This document shows positions 12,216 to 24,765 of a stretch of DNA of 64,000 nucleotides, in pieces; positions within the stretch are counted from its first letter, which is position 1; each line of letters starts with the position of its first letter. Both the position numbers and the translations under genes were made by a program. The stretch is from positions 38,423,641 to 38,487,640 of the forward strand of contig NC_080074.1 in assembly GCF_949987535.1 (NCBI RefSeq), read 5' to 3'. The stretch is from Balaenoptera acutorostrata (taxonomy: Eukaryota > Chordata > Mammalia > Artiodactyla > Balaenopteridae). Below the pieces are notes generated by a model, which saw only the letters and a list, made by a program, of their open reading frames with translations, did not search any database and was not told the origin of the DNA.

Positions 12216-13863
12216 TCTATGGCATATACTACAGTGTGCTCTCACCAGCCAAGCTAACTATATGTAAATTTATGAGAAAAGCAGCTATTAGGTTTTTTGT
12301 TTATATTATCAGCATTTGGGATACTGTGTCCCCCTCCTCCAAATCAATTTTATTGAAGAGCCTGTGAAAGGAAAAATGGAAAAAAGAAATTGAGCAATGC
12401 CCATGAAATGTGAAGGAAATGCTTTAGAACTAGAACTTTAGGTTGTGTTTAAGAGGATCAAAAAAGGTCCTAACTATGAGTTATGTTGATGTATTTAGAC
12501 ACAAGACCATCATGACCATCATGAGAGCAGAGAGGAGGCCTTTTTATAGTTCATCCCTATTATGTTTTCTTATGTAACCTATATGCCAAAAACATATAGG
12601 GAAACCTGTGTTCTAATAAAAGAAAATTAATATAAAGAAGATTAATTTACAAATAATCTAGGTAAGAAAAGATATTGTCACCAGTCTCATCTAGGAATTC
12701 AAAGGCATCTCATTTTTTTTAATACTTAATTTTCAATATTGTTGAGCCAAAAATAATCATGAAATGACCTGAAAATATAACCTGGGTGCAAGAGCTTCTG
12801 TTTTCATTTTTATTAATCACAAAGAACAATCTCTAAGAGGATTATTTCTGTAGTCACAACTGTCATTGGTGAATAAAGCATTTGGTTGTCTGTAGGGAAG
12901 TGGGACTGCTGCCAGACAGCTCATATGCATGAGGAACTAAGCATGGGTTAGAACATACATTTTGACCTTTATGATTTGGGACTCTTCATTATGGCAGATT
13001 TTCATTACTGATTGTTGAATTTTTAAGAACAGTCTGTAACCCCACTCTCCAGGGAAATGGTGCTCCAGTAGGGCTAAAGCCATTTTAAAGTCTATTAAGT
13101 CAGCTCTATTTGCTCTGAGGCATGTCATAGTCAAGAAGAAGAGCAAGCTGTGGTACATTGCATAATATACCACCTTCTCGGGTTTATTTTTATGCCTCAA
13201 ATCTGTCTCCTTTTCTGTCGTACTAAACCATCCTTCTAGTCTTACTCATATAAACATAACATCATCAACATCCCATGATACACATACACTCAGCATATCC
13301 CTTCTGTTTCATTTCTGGATGTTGAATTATCCCATACTATCCCACAGGGCTGGGTGCTAGAAACATTAAACTCTGATCAGGTGTATTAAAGCTGACAAAG
13401 TGTGTAGAGTCAAAGTTTATTGTTATCAATTTTTTTCCCTTCACCTAGATTTGATTATTTTGCACATTTGTTTCACCTGTTTCTTTCTCTGACTTTTTAA
13501 TCTGAGACATTATAAAGTAAGTGGCAAATAACATGGTGCCTCACCTCTAAAGGCTTAGCATGTCTTTCTCCCGTTTTAACTGCTGTACTATTATCACACC
13601 AAGGAAATTTCACATGATACAATGCTATTGAAGAAATAATCCACATTCAGTCTTCTCCAGTTCTCCCCAAAATATTCTTATTCTTTGTAGCTTTTTAATT
13701 CAGTCCAGAATTTAATCAAGGATTACACATTGATCCATGATTGGATCGTCCATGAGCTCCCTTTCCTCAAACTGATTTGCCTATTGAAGAATCAAGCTGA
13801 TTCTCCTTTCTCACATCCCGTTTCTCAAATACCTATCTCCCTCTATATAAAAGAGAGAAATAT
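12216..13863. other. Intron sequence, nothing recognised
   Basis: 1.6 kb without supported features; AT-rich, both strands closed apart from short chance frames. Confidence 0.55.
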
Positions 13864-13944
13864 GAAAGGAGAAAGAAAGGAAAGAAGGAAGGAAGGAAGA
13901 AAAGAAGGGAGAGAGGGGAGAAGGGAGGGGGAAGGGGAGAGAGG
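13864..13944. repeat. 81-nt pure purine tract (GA-rich)
   Basis: Every base from 13864 to 13944 is A or G, grading from GAAAGAAAGG/GGAAGGAAGA units to GGGAGGGGGAAGGGG. Such tracts can form triplex (H-DNA) structures. It explains the K/E/G/R-rich open frame overlapping it. Confidence 0.97.
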
Positions 13945-14169
13945 CATCTGTCCCAAATTTTTCATGGTACATTGCTGTAAGTTAGAAAAACTTCTGAGAC
14001 ACAAAACAATAAGACAAAACATGCATTGGCATCTGTGAAGTTTTCCTTAATCAAGTTACAATATTTCCTCCCTATCTTTTTCATTATGTTACGCATTGCA
14101 AATAAAATTTACTTCCTGTATTTTATAATTAAACATTTTATTATATGTATGTTGCTTTTCTTTGAATAG
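13945..14169. other. Intron sequence, nothing recognised
   Basis: Short unique spacer between the purine tract and a small tandem repeat. Confidence 0.5.
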
Positions 14170-14243
14170 GAATTTGACTAATAATAATTAGTCAATAATT
14201 TTGACTAAAAATAATTTGACTAATAATTTTGACTAATAACAAT
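14170..14243. repeat. Short AT-rich tandem repeat
   Basis: Imperfect repetition of 'aattttgactaataat'-like units four to five times. Confidence 0.8.
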
Positions 14244-14489
14244 TCATGAGAACTCAAGCTAGAAGGAAGATTTAAAAATTGGAGCCTTATGATATTGCAC
14301 ATTTTTGATTCAATTTATTTAAATATATTTATTGCAGAAAATTTTAATAGGCCAAAATTTATAATATGTCAGAAACTGCATACTTTGCTTCCAATTTAAC
14401 ATAGAGTAACAAATCTTATATGTCACTCTAAAGATGTGTGAGGAGGTGTGTTCTCTAAATTTCTTTTAGGGGATAGTTGAACAAATACA

Positions 14490-16365
14490 TTTGAAGACTT
14501 GTGTCCTAAACAATACTTTCACACCTTCACTTCCTCTCACATTTGCAACACCACCTTTCCCATCCTCATTCTCAGTCGCTGACTGCCTCTTACTCAGAGA
14601 AAACAGAAATTCCCATCATCACATCTCCCCACCCTCTTGCATCTCATGCCGCTATGGTCTTTCTTCCCTGTTGTTACTGTGGAAAAACCTGCCCTGTTCC
14701 TGGCAAAAACCAATCCCTTCCTCAGCTCCCTGTTGCTTACTCAGACAATTTCTATAATCTTCCTCTCTCTATGCTTTTCCTTCCCATCAATGTTCAAAAC
14801 TCTGTTATTTTCCAATATTAATAATAACATTTTTACAAGTTCTCTTGACTCCACTTGTGGCTTTAATTACACTCCCCACCCCAGTTTCTCTCATTTCCTT
14901 TACAGCAAAATGACTCAGAAGATTGTGAATGCTCGTTGTCTCCAGTTTCTTCTAATTCTCTCAGGCTCTTGCCCCCAGCTCTCCAGTGAAACTGATAATA
15001 TCAAGGACATCAGTGATATCTGTGTTGCCAAATCCAGTGATTAGTTTTTAGTCCCCAGGGGTATTTGGCAGAGTTGATTACTCTCCCCTTGCAACATCTT
15101 CCAGCCTTGTAGTAATAACATTTCTATGTTTTTTTTCCCCTCCCTCTCAGACCACTCTCTCCTAGTTTCTTTTATTGGCTCCCTCCTCATCTCCCCAACA
15201 TCCAAACACTGAGAAGCACACCAGACTCAGTCTGTGAACCTCTTCACTTTTTATTCATTTTATCGCATACCTTTGGTAATCTTGGCTGAATTATAGATTT
15301 GAGTACATTTTATAAGTAATGACTCCCACATTAGCGTCTTCAACGTGGATTCCTCCAGTAAACTCCAGACCACAAAAAAATACATCTTCGTTTTCTAAAT
15401 GGCATCTCAATTTAACACATCAAAAACTTAGTTCTTAACTCCCTGCCCCTTGCTCCAAACCTGCCCTTTTCATAATTTTCCAGATCTCTATTCTGTTTTC
15501 CAGATGTTTTGGCCAAAGTTCTCCAAATCATCAGCCATCATCCTTGACTATCCTCTTTATGTCACACCCTCATATAATTTTATAACATATTTAAAGTATA
15601 TTCATATATACACTGGCTACTGAAACTGGCTGCTTCAGTCTGGTCCAAGTCACCACTGCCTCTCTCTGGATTCTTGCAAGAGCCCTCTCATTGATCTCTC
15701 TGCTTCCTTTCTTGCCACACTTCAATCTGTCTCTCCAGCAGCTACCCAAAGAATTACATTAACACAGAAATCCCATCATGTCACTTCCCTGCTCAAAATC
15801 TTCCAATTGCTTCCCCAAAGCCAAGTCCTCACAATGGCCTATAAAGTCCTACATGCTTGAGGCCCAAGTTACTACTGGGACTTGGTCTCCTTCTGTTCCT
15901 TGTTCACTCTGCTCAGAATACTCCGTCCTTTATACTTGCCCTTCCATCATACCAGAAGCACTGCACCCACCCCTTAGATATTCACGTCTTATTCCTTCAT
16001 CATCTCCTGCCTTTGCTTAAATGTCACACTCTCCCTGAGTGCTTTCTGCCCTCCCTATCTACATTGCAAACCCATCCCTCCCTGTTTTGGTTTACTCCTT
16101 AGCACTCACCACCATCTACTATTCTCTATATTTGCCTATTTGTCTTCTTTATTTTCTGTCTTCTCAGCCCTCACCACCAACCCTGCAAGGATGTAAGCTC
16201 CCTAATGGCAAGGATTTTTGTCTGTTTTTTTTTTTTTTTTTTTTTTTTGTCTGTTTTGACTCAATATGGTCTCCTACTATGTTTCCATTTTCTGACAGAG
16301 TGCTGGATCCTCAGCCAGAAAGACTTTCAATGTTTTTGAGTGAATGCATGCATGGAGGAGTGTAA
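14490..16365 (+). mobile_element. Long L2 LINE remnant (sense), about 1.9 kb
   Basis: The longest L2 copy here. Decayed reverse-transcriptase-region text is visible ('tgccaaatccagtgattag', 'ttggcagagttgattactct', 'accactctctcctagtttct', 'ttggctccctcctcatctcc'). After it come the L2 3' blocks: 'tcaatttaacacatcaaaaa', 'catcatccttgactatcctc', 'tggtccaagtcaccactgcc', 'cttccctgctcaaaatcttc', 'cacaatggcctataaagtcc', 'aaatgtcacactctccctga', 'ggatgtaagctccctaatgg'. No frame of useful length survives; predicted peptides here are chance. A 24-nt T-run (16225-16248) has expanded within its 3' end. It serves as the reference copy for the antisense L2s in this window. Confidence 0.85.
16225..16248. repeat. 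T24 homopolymer inside L2
   Basis: 'gtctg' + 24 T + 'gtctg': the run sits between two copies of TTTGTCTG-like sequence where L2 normally reads 'tttgtctgttttg', so it is expansion or an insertion remnant. Confidence 0.9.
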
Positions 16366-18338
16366 TGAATTTTTGAAAACAATGATAATTGAGAGATTTT
16401 CTGGCTTTTTATTTTGCAACTTTATTATATCAAACATAAACCGTATAGTACTTATAAGATACTTCTTTCATATAACAATTTGTAAGACTATTTTAAATTG
16501 TCTTCATAGTCAGGAACATAAAACTCTTTCTGCTTAGATCTGAGTAAGTATGAAGAAAAAAGGAATGGTCATTAAATTCTGTAGCAGTTGGAGAAGTGTT
16601 CACTGAAATGCTAGAACTTGACCTAGGCCCGAAATAAAGAACAAAGATTTAGAAATGTAGAAGGGTGAATGAGAGAATGAAATAGGCAAGAGAAATGATG
16701 TGAAACTGAACTGAACAGGCAGGAATGTATGTAAACATGATTTTTTATCCCCTGAGGCAGAGCATTCCTTTTAAAGGAGTAGTAGAAGTTATGGTTTAGG
16801 GCTGTAGGTAGAGGCTCTACAGGGTGACCTTGAACAGAAGGCTAAGGACTTTTATCCTCTAGGCATGGGGTGTTTATCAAATATTGGGTTGGCATATTTT
16901 GATTGGAGAATGGGGGAATGAAATGGCCAAAGAAGGTGTTGGGATCAGTGCATTCTAGCTGTAAGATGAATTAAACATAAGAAGGATTGAAGGTAGAGAA
17001 CCCAGATTGGGTTTTAGTAGAGTGGGGATAAAGCAAAAAAATATTAATGCTGAATTGAGCGAAAATATCAGAAGGTAATTTTCCAAAAACAAGACAGAAT
17101 AGAGAGAGGTAGTAACTGGTAAGAAAGGGTTGCAGAAACCTAACATAGAGTGGGTGAAAAGGGAAGCCCTCTCTCAGAGGATGGCATTGAAGAGAGGAGA
17201 GCCTTCCAGGCCTAAAGAAAAGCAAATGGGAAGTCCATCTTCAGGCAAGAGTCTGATGTAATAGAGGAATGGGTAAAAGTAGCATTATGCTCAAGTGGGA
17301 AATGGCAGGAGATAGAGCCAGAAATTGTCAGAGGCCTTGAAGAAATGAAGTCAGATAACCACTTACAGTTGGCAAGTTAGGCTGTCATTTCCTTTCATTG
17401 AAAGATTCTTAATAGAGGAGTTATGCGTCAAAGAAAGTAGAATGAATTGAGGGTGTTAAACATGAGTGAAATCAATGGAACATGTATAAGTAAATGCCTA
17501 AGTGCCAAAAGCAGCAGCATAAAATGAGAACAAAGCAGAAAAGACTGGTGAGACTGAAGGAAAATGCACATTGGAAACGTAGAGGGGGGTTCTGTGATAG
17601 ATAATCCGAGGGTCTGGAAGTCTAAGAAGTCTGAAGAAATGTTTCTTGCTTTTTCCATTGCACAGAGCTACTTAAGAAAAATTACTTATATCTGATGAAT
17701 GTGAATCTGACACCCAGATTTCCTATAGGATCTAAATATGCAAACTTCAGCAAACCTCTAATTGCATTTAGTGCTCTTACTTTTGCATTTTCTTAAACAT
17801 AAACATCCAATTTAGAATAAATAGTATGTTGCTTATTTAGGAACATTAGTGATGGCAAAATTGTGATAGAGAGAACCATGGAAAAGAATGATGCTGATAG
17901 CCCAGATGCATTTCTCTCTCTTTGACAATTATGAGCTTCCATCAAGGCAGGTGTTTATGTTTATGCTGAGTTTCTAATCTTTGCATTTGCAATTTTCAGT
18001 GGGCTGCCTTTCTAGAAATATCCTACAAAGCAAAATAAACAAACAAAAAAATCAGAATTTTTTGAAAGGTGACCTCATAGCTCCTAAAATTCCCTGGGTA
18101 GACCTATCTGTGAATCAGCAGACATTATAAGTTTGAGTTGTGTATTTCCAAACCATTTAATTTGTTTAATTCAATATGAATTTATTAAGCATCTACCATA
18201 TGCTCAACACTGCTAAGATGTTTATTCATAATACCAAGACGAATGTTATGTCTTATAATGGGGAAGATCTTGTAATGGGGAAACTGGACATATATTCAAA
18301 AGAAAGACTATAATAATAAGAACAAATGATATAAGATA
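16366..18338. other. Intron sequence with weak antisense L2-like stretches
   Basis: The segment 16620-17440 has phrases such as 'ggctaaggacttttatcctc' and 'ggcaggaatg' that recall antisense L2, and 18150-18235 ('gaatttattaagcatctacc', 'atatgctcaacactgctaag') looks like an antisense L2 3' end. The remainder is unrecognised. Confidence 0.4.
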
Positions 18339-18369
18339 ATAGATAGATAAATAGGTAGATAGATAGATG
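18339..18369. repeat. (GATA)n microsatellite
   Basis: Imperfect GATA/AGAT units. Confidence 0.85.
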
Positions 18370-18483
18370 AGAGAGAAATATAAGGACCATTTATTTCTAA
18401 CTCGGGGAATATTTGAGTAACCTTCTCTATAGTGGTAGAATATAGAATGGATCTTGAAAAATGGGTAGTATATCAATAGGAAA

Positions 18484-20012
18484 TTATGCATAAATAAACC
18501 CATGTACTTATGGTTGATTAACCTACAACAAAGGAGGCAAGAATATACAATCCTGAGGAAAGACAGTCTCTTCAATAAGTGATGCTGAGGAGTTCCCTGG
18601 TGGTCCGGTGGTTAGGACTAGGCTCTTTCACTGCCATGGGCCTGGGTTCAATCCCTGGTCGGGGAACTAAGATCCCACAAGTGCCATGGCATGCCCCCCA
18701 CCCCCAAAATAAAGGGATGGTGGGAAAACTGGACAGCTACATGTAAAACAATGATATTAGAACATTCCCTCACACCATAAACAAAAATAAACTCAAAATG
18801 GATTAAAGACTCCTAGAGGAAAACATAGGCAGAACACTCTGTGACATAAATCATAGCAATTTCATTTTGCATCTGTCTTCTAAGGCAAAAGAAAGAAAAG
18901 CAAAAACAAACAAATGGGGCATGTTAAATGTGAAAGCTTTTGTACAGCAAAGGTAACTATGGACAAAACAAAAAGATAACCTACTGAATGCAAGAAAGTA
19001 TTTGCAAATGATACGACCAATAAGGGGTTAATATCCAAAATTTATAAACAACTCAATATTAAAAAAAGAACCCAACTAAAAATGGACAGAAGACCTAAAT
19101 AGATATTTTTCCAAAGAAGATATACAAATTGCCAACAGGCACATGAAAAAAAAAAAGCTCAACATTGCTAATCATCTGAGCAATGCAAAAACCACAATGA
19201 GATACCACCTCACACCTTTCAAAATGGCTGTCATCAAAAAGTCTACAAATAACAAAAGTTGGTGAGGAGGTGGAGGAGGTGGAGAAAAGGGAACTGTTGT
19301 ACACTGTTGGTGGGTTTGTAAATTAGTGTAGCTACTATGGAAAACATTATGGAGGTCCTCAAGAAAACTAAAAAGAGAATTACCATATGATCTGGCAAAT
19401 CCACTGCTGGGTGTAAATCTGAAGAAAACGAAAACAGTGATTCAAAAAGATATGTGCACCCCAATGTTCATAGCAGCATTGTTTACAATTGCCAAGTTAT
19501 GGAAACAACATAAGTGTCCATTGATGGATGAATGGATAAAGAAAATGTGGTGTGTATGTGTGTGTATATATATACATTATATACATATACAATGAAATGT
19601 TACTCAGCCATAAAAAAGAATGAAATTCTTTTTCAAAAGAATGAAATTTGCAACAACATGGATGGACCTAGAGAGTATTACACTTAGTGAAATAAGTCAG
19701 ACAGAGACAAATACTCTATGTGATCACTTATATGTGGAATCTAAAAAATACAACAAACGAGTGAGTATAGTAATAAAGAAACAGATTCACAGTTATAGAG
19801 AAAAAACTAGTGGTTACTAGTGGGGAGTGGTAAGGCATGAGATAGGGGTACTACTATGTATAAAATAAATAGCCAACAAGGATATATTGTACAGCACAGG
19901 GAAATGTAGCCATTATTTTGTAATAACTTTAAGTGAATTATAATCAATAAAAATATTATACCTGAAACCAATATAATATTGTAAATCAGCTATACCTCAA
20001 TTAAAAATTTAA
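18484..20012 (+). mobile_element. 5'-truncated L1 (sense), split by a CHR SINE
   Basis: From about 18490 it parallels the C-terminal ORF2 region of the larger L1 at 46290-47670. Examples: 'agacagtctcttcaataagt', 'actggacagctacatgtaaa', 'aaaataaactcaaaatggat', 'ccaatgttcatagcagcatt'. It continues through a 3' untranslated region to 'gtaaatcagctatacctcaa' and an A-rich end near 20012. ORF2 is broken by many indels. A CHR-type SINE occupies 18588-18714. A TG/TA microsatellite sits at 19550-19592. Confidence 0.9.
18588..18714 (+). mobile_element. CHR-type SINE, short older subfamily
   Basis: 'gagttccctggtggtccggt', 'ggttaggactaggctctttc', 'gggttcaatccctggtcggg', 'gaactaagatcccacaagt'. This tRNA-derived copy is about 127 bp, shorter than the others, with a B-box-like GGTTCAATCCC. 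It lies inside the L1 with flanks GATGCTG/GATGGTG, a probable degraded target-site duplication. Confidence 0.85.
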
Positions 20013-20239
20013 AAAGTAAGAGACAATAGTACTGGAAAAGGAGATGATGGATAGATACAGGAGATATCAAAAAAGCAGAATGACAAAACATGATAATCAG
20101 TTGGAAATTGTGACAGAAAGACAAGGAGAAATCTTTGTGTTATTTGTCTCTGCCTCTTTTAATTTGTGTGTTTGTACGTGTGTGTGTTGGTGGTAATTGC
20201 TCCCAGTTATGATGGAACAGGGAGGGATAGCATGTGATC

Positions 20240-20850
20240 TTTAAGAACCAATTGTGCAAAGAGACATGTACAACCCTATGTTCACTGTGGCATTATTTAC
20301 AATAGTCAAGATATGGAAACAACCTAAGTGTCCACTGATGGATGAATGGACAAAGAAAATGTGGTATATATATATATACAATGGACTATTACTCAGCCAT
20401 AAGAAAGAAGGAAATCTTGCCATTTGTGACAACATAATGGAACTTGCAAGTGATTTTCACAATGCTAAGTGAAATAAATCAGATAGAGAAAGACAAATAC
20501 TGTATGATCTCACTTACAGATGGACTCGTTAAAAAAAAAGAGCTTATAGACACAGAGAACAGATTGGTGGTTGCCAGACACAGGGTGAGAGACAGGCAAA
20601 ATGGATGAAGGGCGTGAAAAGGTACAAACTTCCAGTTATAAAAGAAATAAGTCATGGGGATGTAATGTACAGCATGGTGACAATAGTTAACAATACTGTA
20701 TTGCATATTTGAAAGTTGCTAAGACGGTAGACTAGACTAGACTTCTTGTGGTGATTATTTCACAATATATACAAATATCGAATCATTATGTTATACACCT
20801 GAAACTAATATAATGTTATATGTTAACTGTACCTTAATTTTAAAAAATCC
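20240..20850 (+). mobile_element. L1 3' fragment (sense)
   Basis: A second L1 end just downstream, of an older subfamily. 'ggcattatttacaatagtc', 'aacctaagtgtccactgatg', 'attactcagccataagaaag' (ORF2 C-terminus) lead to 'acctgaaactaatataatg' and 'ttatatgttaactgtacctt' at the 3' end. About 610 bp, 5'-truncated; ORF2 broken. Confidence 0.88.
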
Positions 20851-21714
20851 TGTCAAAATGGCAGGTGATGAGAATTGTTAGTAGTGCTGGTAGGAGGAAA
20901 CAGATGACAAAGTAGTGCATTTTACTCATTTGTGGATAAGAATTGGAGTGGATTCTGGTTCAATATGGCCATACCCTCTGTGTGTGACAAATGTTTCACA
21001 TTTATCTGATCCTATTCTCGAAATGCAAATATTTTTAAAAACCTGGAATAATAAAATGATAGGAAAAGACAATGAAAGATCAACTCTCTAATTTATTTTG
21101 TGTAGTATTGTTACATAACAGAACTTTTCTTTGGACAAGTGCTGGAATTCTCAGCAATGATTAATATATTCACAAAGTATTTAACAATGTAACATGTATT
21201 TTAAATCGCTAATTTAAATGTGAAAATGAATAAAAATTTAAACAAAATGCAAATGCTAATCAAAAAATCAGATTATGGGACTCATTACCCTCACACACAT
21301 TCCAAATTATTTGCGAGTCTGATATATTTTTTACCTTTTGTCTTCTATGGTCATTTATATTAATTGCTTTTTCTGTCCAGTTCTGTCCAGATCCTTTAAA
21401 CATCAGGCTGGCCATCAAACAACTGTCATTATTATGATTTTAGGTCCAAATGACACCTTTTTCTCTCCATAATAGAAATAACTGGAATTGACTATCAAAG
21501 AATTCTGAGGGGGAACTTGAGAGCCTGGATATGAAATATCTTCCATGGAAGCTGATGACTAATGTGGCAGTGCCAGTCCTTATAGATTGGTGGGGCTTGG
21601 GGATAAATGGCTTACTCCTAGAGTCACCTGTGACATGAGCTTCCTGTCCTTAAAGATATGAGCTGTGTGTTCCAATAATAATTTTAAAAATTAATAATAA
21701 TAATAATGTTAATC
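20851..21714. other. Intron sequence, nothing recognised
   Basis: No repeat or exon identified. Confidence 0.55.
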
Positions 21715-21940
21715 AGCAAGTACTTATACTTGCTAAGCACTTTACATGAATAATTTAGTAAAGTCTCACAGCAACCTAATGAGGCTGTGTGATTAGTTCT
21801 GTGATTCATCCCTATTTTACAGATGAATCATGAGACACAAAAAGGTAAAGTAAATTTCCTCAGGATACACAGCTGCTAAAGGAATGGAGCTGGGATTCTA
21901 ACAAAAGCAGTTGTGTCCAGAGCTGGACATTTTAACCACT
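21715..21940 (-). mobile_element. MIR SINE (antisense)
   Basis: 'gctaagcactttacatgaat', 'cacagcaacctaatgaggct', 'attttacagatgaatcatga', 'acacagctgctaaaggaatg', 'gagctgggattctaac' match the MIR reverse complement; near full length. Confidence 0.9.
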
Positions 21941-22814
21941 TACCTAATTTACCTTCCCAGAAGTCACCTTTCTTTCTCATGTGAATAAACTAATGACAGA
22001 CTCACCCCCAACAGACATTCTAGATCAGCCAAGTCATGGCCATTGGATGTTACAGATGCTTCAAGCTTGACACACGGTGCTGTGCATGCTCACATGTTTT
22101 TCATCCCTAAGGGAAGCTCCCTAAGGTCAGAAATCACATTAAGTTTTACAAAATATGAATATCCATTGAAGGAATCAATATATACAATTTTTAAAAAGAA
22201 GTCTAGTCCCAGGGTTTTACATGATTCATCATTTGACTATAAGAAGAAGATAGAGTTGACTGGCATATGTTTTCAGGTTTACTTAAACATTAATATTTAG
22301 CTAAAAGATGACATATTTCTCTTTAATTTCACTTGTACTTTCTCATCAACAAATTGGAATTGACAGTTATGTAAAAACAATACATTTAGACAGACTAAAA
22401 ACGTTATTTATTATTGTTATAATGATTACTATTAGCCAGGAGTGAATATGTAACTCTTCTAAACTAAAGATGTATAGTTCATTTCCTATTGTTACTAGAA
22501 AGAACTACATGAATTAAACATGGCATATTTATTAGTTTTAAGATGTAATCACTAACAGATTTAAGGATTAAGCAACCAAATTTGAAAATATTTGTGTACA
22601 TTTATTGAATAGAGTTATCATTAGGAATCTGCAATGTTAAAATATTAATGTTTATAATAAATAGAATTTTTCTTAAGTAGTTTGTGCTTGAATATGCATT
22701 GGTAATAGCATTTTTTAGAAATACAATGGTTATTTATCCTTTCTCTGAGCTTATATCCTAAAGTTTCTGCTTCGTACTATATATGATATTGTGTTACACT
22801 GTCCATGTAATAAT
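21941..22814. other. Intron sequence, nothing recognised
   Basis: AT-rich; no supported feature. Confidence 0.55.
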
Positions 22815-23090
22815 GAATGAGAGTGGCAGTACTGTGTAGTGCTTTAAAAACAGAACATTGACACCAGACAACTGGCTTCAAGTACTAACCTTTCCATATA
22901 AGACATTAAGACATGTAAGACACTGGGGAAATTACTTAAATTCTCTGTGCTTCCATTTCCCCTCCTACAAAATAAGATGTGCATAGTAGCAAGATTAAAT
23001 AATTATCCTGAATATTAAATAAGTCAACACATGTAACGGTCTAGAACAATGCTTGAAATATAGTGAAAATTATTGTTTGGTGCTATTATT
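22815..23090 (+). mobile_element. MIR SINE
   Basis: 'actgtgtagtgctttaaaaa', 'caactggcttcaagtac', 'gggaaattacttaaattctc', 'tgtgcttccatttcccctcc', 'ggtctagaacaatgcttg': sense MIR, near full length. Confidence 0.88.
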
Positions 23091-23500
23091 ATTGATCATA
23101 TGAGTTGTGTTGTATCTAAAAACTAGTTTAATTTCTACCCCTGAAAATGTATGATAATATAACAGAGATTATTTACAATGAACTGACTGAAATGTGAAAC
23201 CTAAAGAGGAAATGTCCTTTCAGAATGTTTAATTTTCTTCAGTAAAAATTTGGTATTGAAAGATAACTATTTTTCTCCAGGAAATCTTGGTATTGAATGA
23301 TAACTAATACACCAATTAGTTTGAATATTTATAATGGATAAAATTTGAATTAGTTTAATATATTAACTACTTTCTGAAAACAAAACTTGTGATCATAAAT
23401 GAAGAACTTTGACCAATGTCTCAACTCCTCTAATCCATTGCAGCAAGTTTCACCCAACAAAGCAAACCTACACTCAAAAAAAAAAAATCTGTGACCCATT
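23091..23500. other. Intron sequence, nothing recognised
   Basis: Contains a partial self-echo ('ttggtattgaaagataacta' and 'ttggtattgaatgataacta', about 40 bp apart near 23250-23306), suggesting a small tandem duplication; otherwise unrecognised. Confidence 0.5.
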
Positions 23501-23511
23501 GACATGGTGAC

Positions 23512-23800
23512 TTTTTTTTTTTTAATTTATTTATTTATGGCTGTGTTGGGTCTTAGTTTCTGTGCGAGGACTTTCTCCAGTTGTGGCGAGCGGGGGCCAC
23601 TCTTCATCGCGGTGCGCGGGCCTCTCACTATCGCAGCCTCTCTTGTCGCGGAGCACAGGCTCCAGATGCGCAGGCTCAGCAATTGTGGCTCACAGGCCTA
23701 GTTGCTCCGTGGCATGTGGGATCTTCCCAGACCAGGGCTCGAACCCGTGTCCCCTGCATTGGCAGGCAGATTCTCAACCACTGCGCCACCAGGGAAGCCC
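23512..23800 (-). mobile_element. CHR SINE (antisense), young
   Basis: Reverse-oriented: T-run and (TTTA)n first, then the tRNA-unrelated body, then the tRNA-derived head ending CCACCAGGGAAGCCC. Flanked by an 11-bp target-site duplication, GACATGGTGAC (23501-23511) and GACATAGTGAC (23801-23811). Open frames reading through it on all phases are SINE artefacts. Confidence 0.97.
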
Positions 23801-24026
23801 GACATAGTGACATTTTAAATAGAATTTTCAACCATTAGCTAATTTTAAAGTTTATCCCCTTAATAAAAATATTAGCACTTAAAATTAGCAATGCTGTTTA
23901 TATTTTAATAGAAAATATTTAATATAGAAAAACATTAAATTATGCCCAAATGGAAACAAAGTGGAGATTTAAAGCTGAGAAGATTAAATATGGTTTTATG
24001 CTTTTCTTGCTAAAATAACGGCCTGG

Positions 24027-24350
24027 GGGCTTCCCTGGTGGCGCAGTGGTTGAGAATCTGCCTGCTAATGCAGGAGACACGGGTTCGAGCCCTGGTCTGG
24101 GAAGATCCCACATGCCACGGAGCAGCTGGGCCCGTGAGCCACAGCTGCTGAGCCTGCGCGTCTGGAGCCTGTGCCCTGCAACGGGAGGGGCCGCGATAGT
24201 GAAAGGCCCGCGCACCGCGATGAAGAGTGGTCCCCGCACCGCGATGAAGAGTGGCCCCCACTTGCCGCAACTAGAGAAAGCCCTCGCACGAACCGAAGAC
24301 CCAGCACAGCCAAAAATAAATAAATAATAATAAAAAAAAAAAAAAAAAAA
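24027..24350 (+). mobile_element. CHR SINE (sense), subfamily with internal duplication
   Basis: Head GGGCTTCCCTGGTGGCGCAG with A/B-box-like TGGCGCAGTGG and GGTTCGAGCCC. The body carries a tandem repeat of CCGCACCGCGATGAAGAGTGG (about 24205-24254), and the tail is (AATAA)n plus about 20 A's. Flanked by a 15-bp duplication, AAAATAACGGCCTGG (24012-24026 and again ending at 24362). Confidence 0.97.
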
Positions 24351-24559
24351 ATAACGGCCTGGCCCTCTATGAAATGTGTATTACCAATTCTATTCGGTTT
24401 TCAAGGTACCGTAAGGAATATTGCTATTATTTCAACTTACCAAAGTATAAATAAATTAGAAAGTATGAATTTAAATAGTATGGAAGCATGATGGCAAACA
24501 AAGCCTGTTAAATGTTTGAATATATTCGACAATATGAAAACAATATCTTTTAAAGCCAA

Positions 24560-24765
24560 CCTTGGCTCCCCCACTTAACATTAATCCCACTCCTCTGGAG
24601 TGTTCCTATAGCACTTTGCACACTTTTAATCATAAGGTCCTGTCCCATTCTATATAACTATCTGCTTTGTTTTCCCCACTAGATAATCAGCATCAGTGTG
24701 GTTGAAAGTACATCTTATTCAAAAGTGTCTAGCAGAGAGCCGGGCTTAAAATAGTGTGGACTAAT
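24560..24765 (+). mobile_element. L2 3' end fragment (sense)
   Basis: 'tgttcctatagcactttgca', 'gctttgttttccccactag' and 'aaaagtgtctagcagagagc' follow the L2 3' end. Confidence 0.55.

Noticed and set aside
13730..14038. Charged K/E/G/R-rich 102-codon frame
   Set aside because: Driven by the homopurine tract.
14491..16365. Several adjacent Pro/Ser/Leu-rich open frames suggesting a gene
   Set aside because: They lie across a decayed sense L2 in different frames and show no consistent codon constraint or splice signals.
24027..24100. Possible tRNA gene (A-box and B-box-like sequences)
   Set aside because: It is the tRNA-derived head of a CHR SINE; no cloverleaf with a proper acceptor stem is maintained, and the same head recurs in all copies.
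23504..24327. Overlapping arginine/serine/glycine-rich open frames on both strands
   Set aside because: All are translations of CHR SINEs. Nearly identical peptides recur at 29528, 46835, 53186 and 61339, each bounded by target-site duplications.
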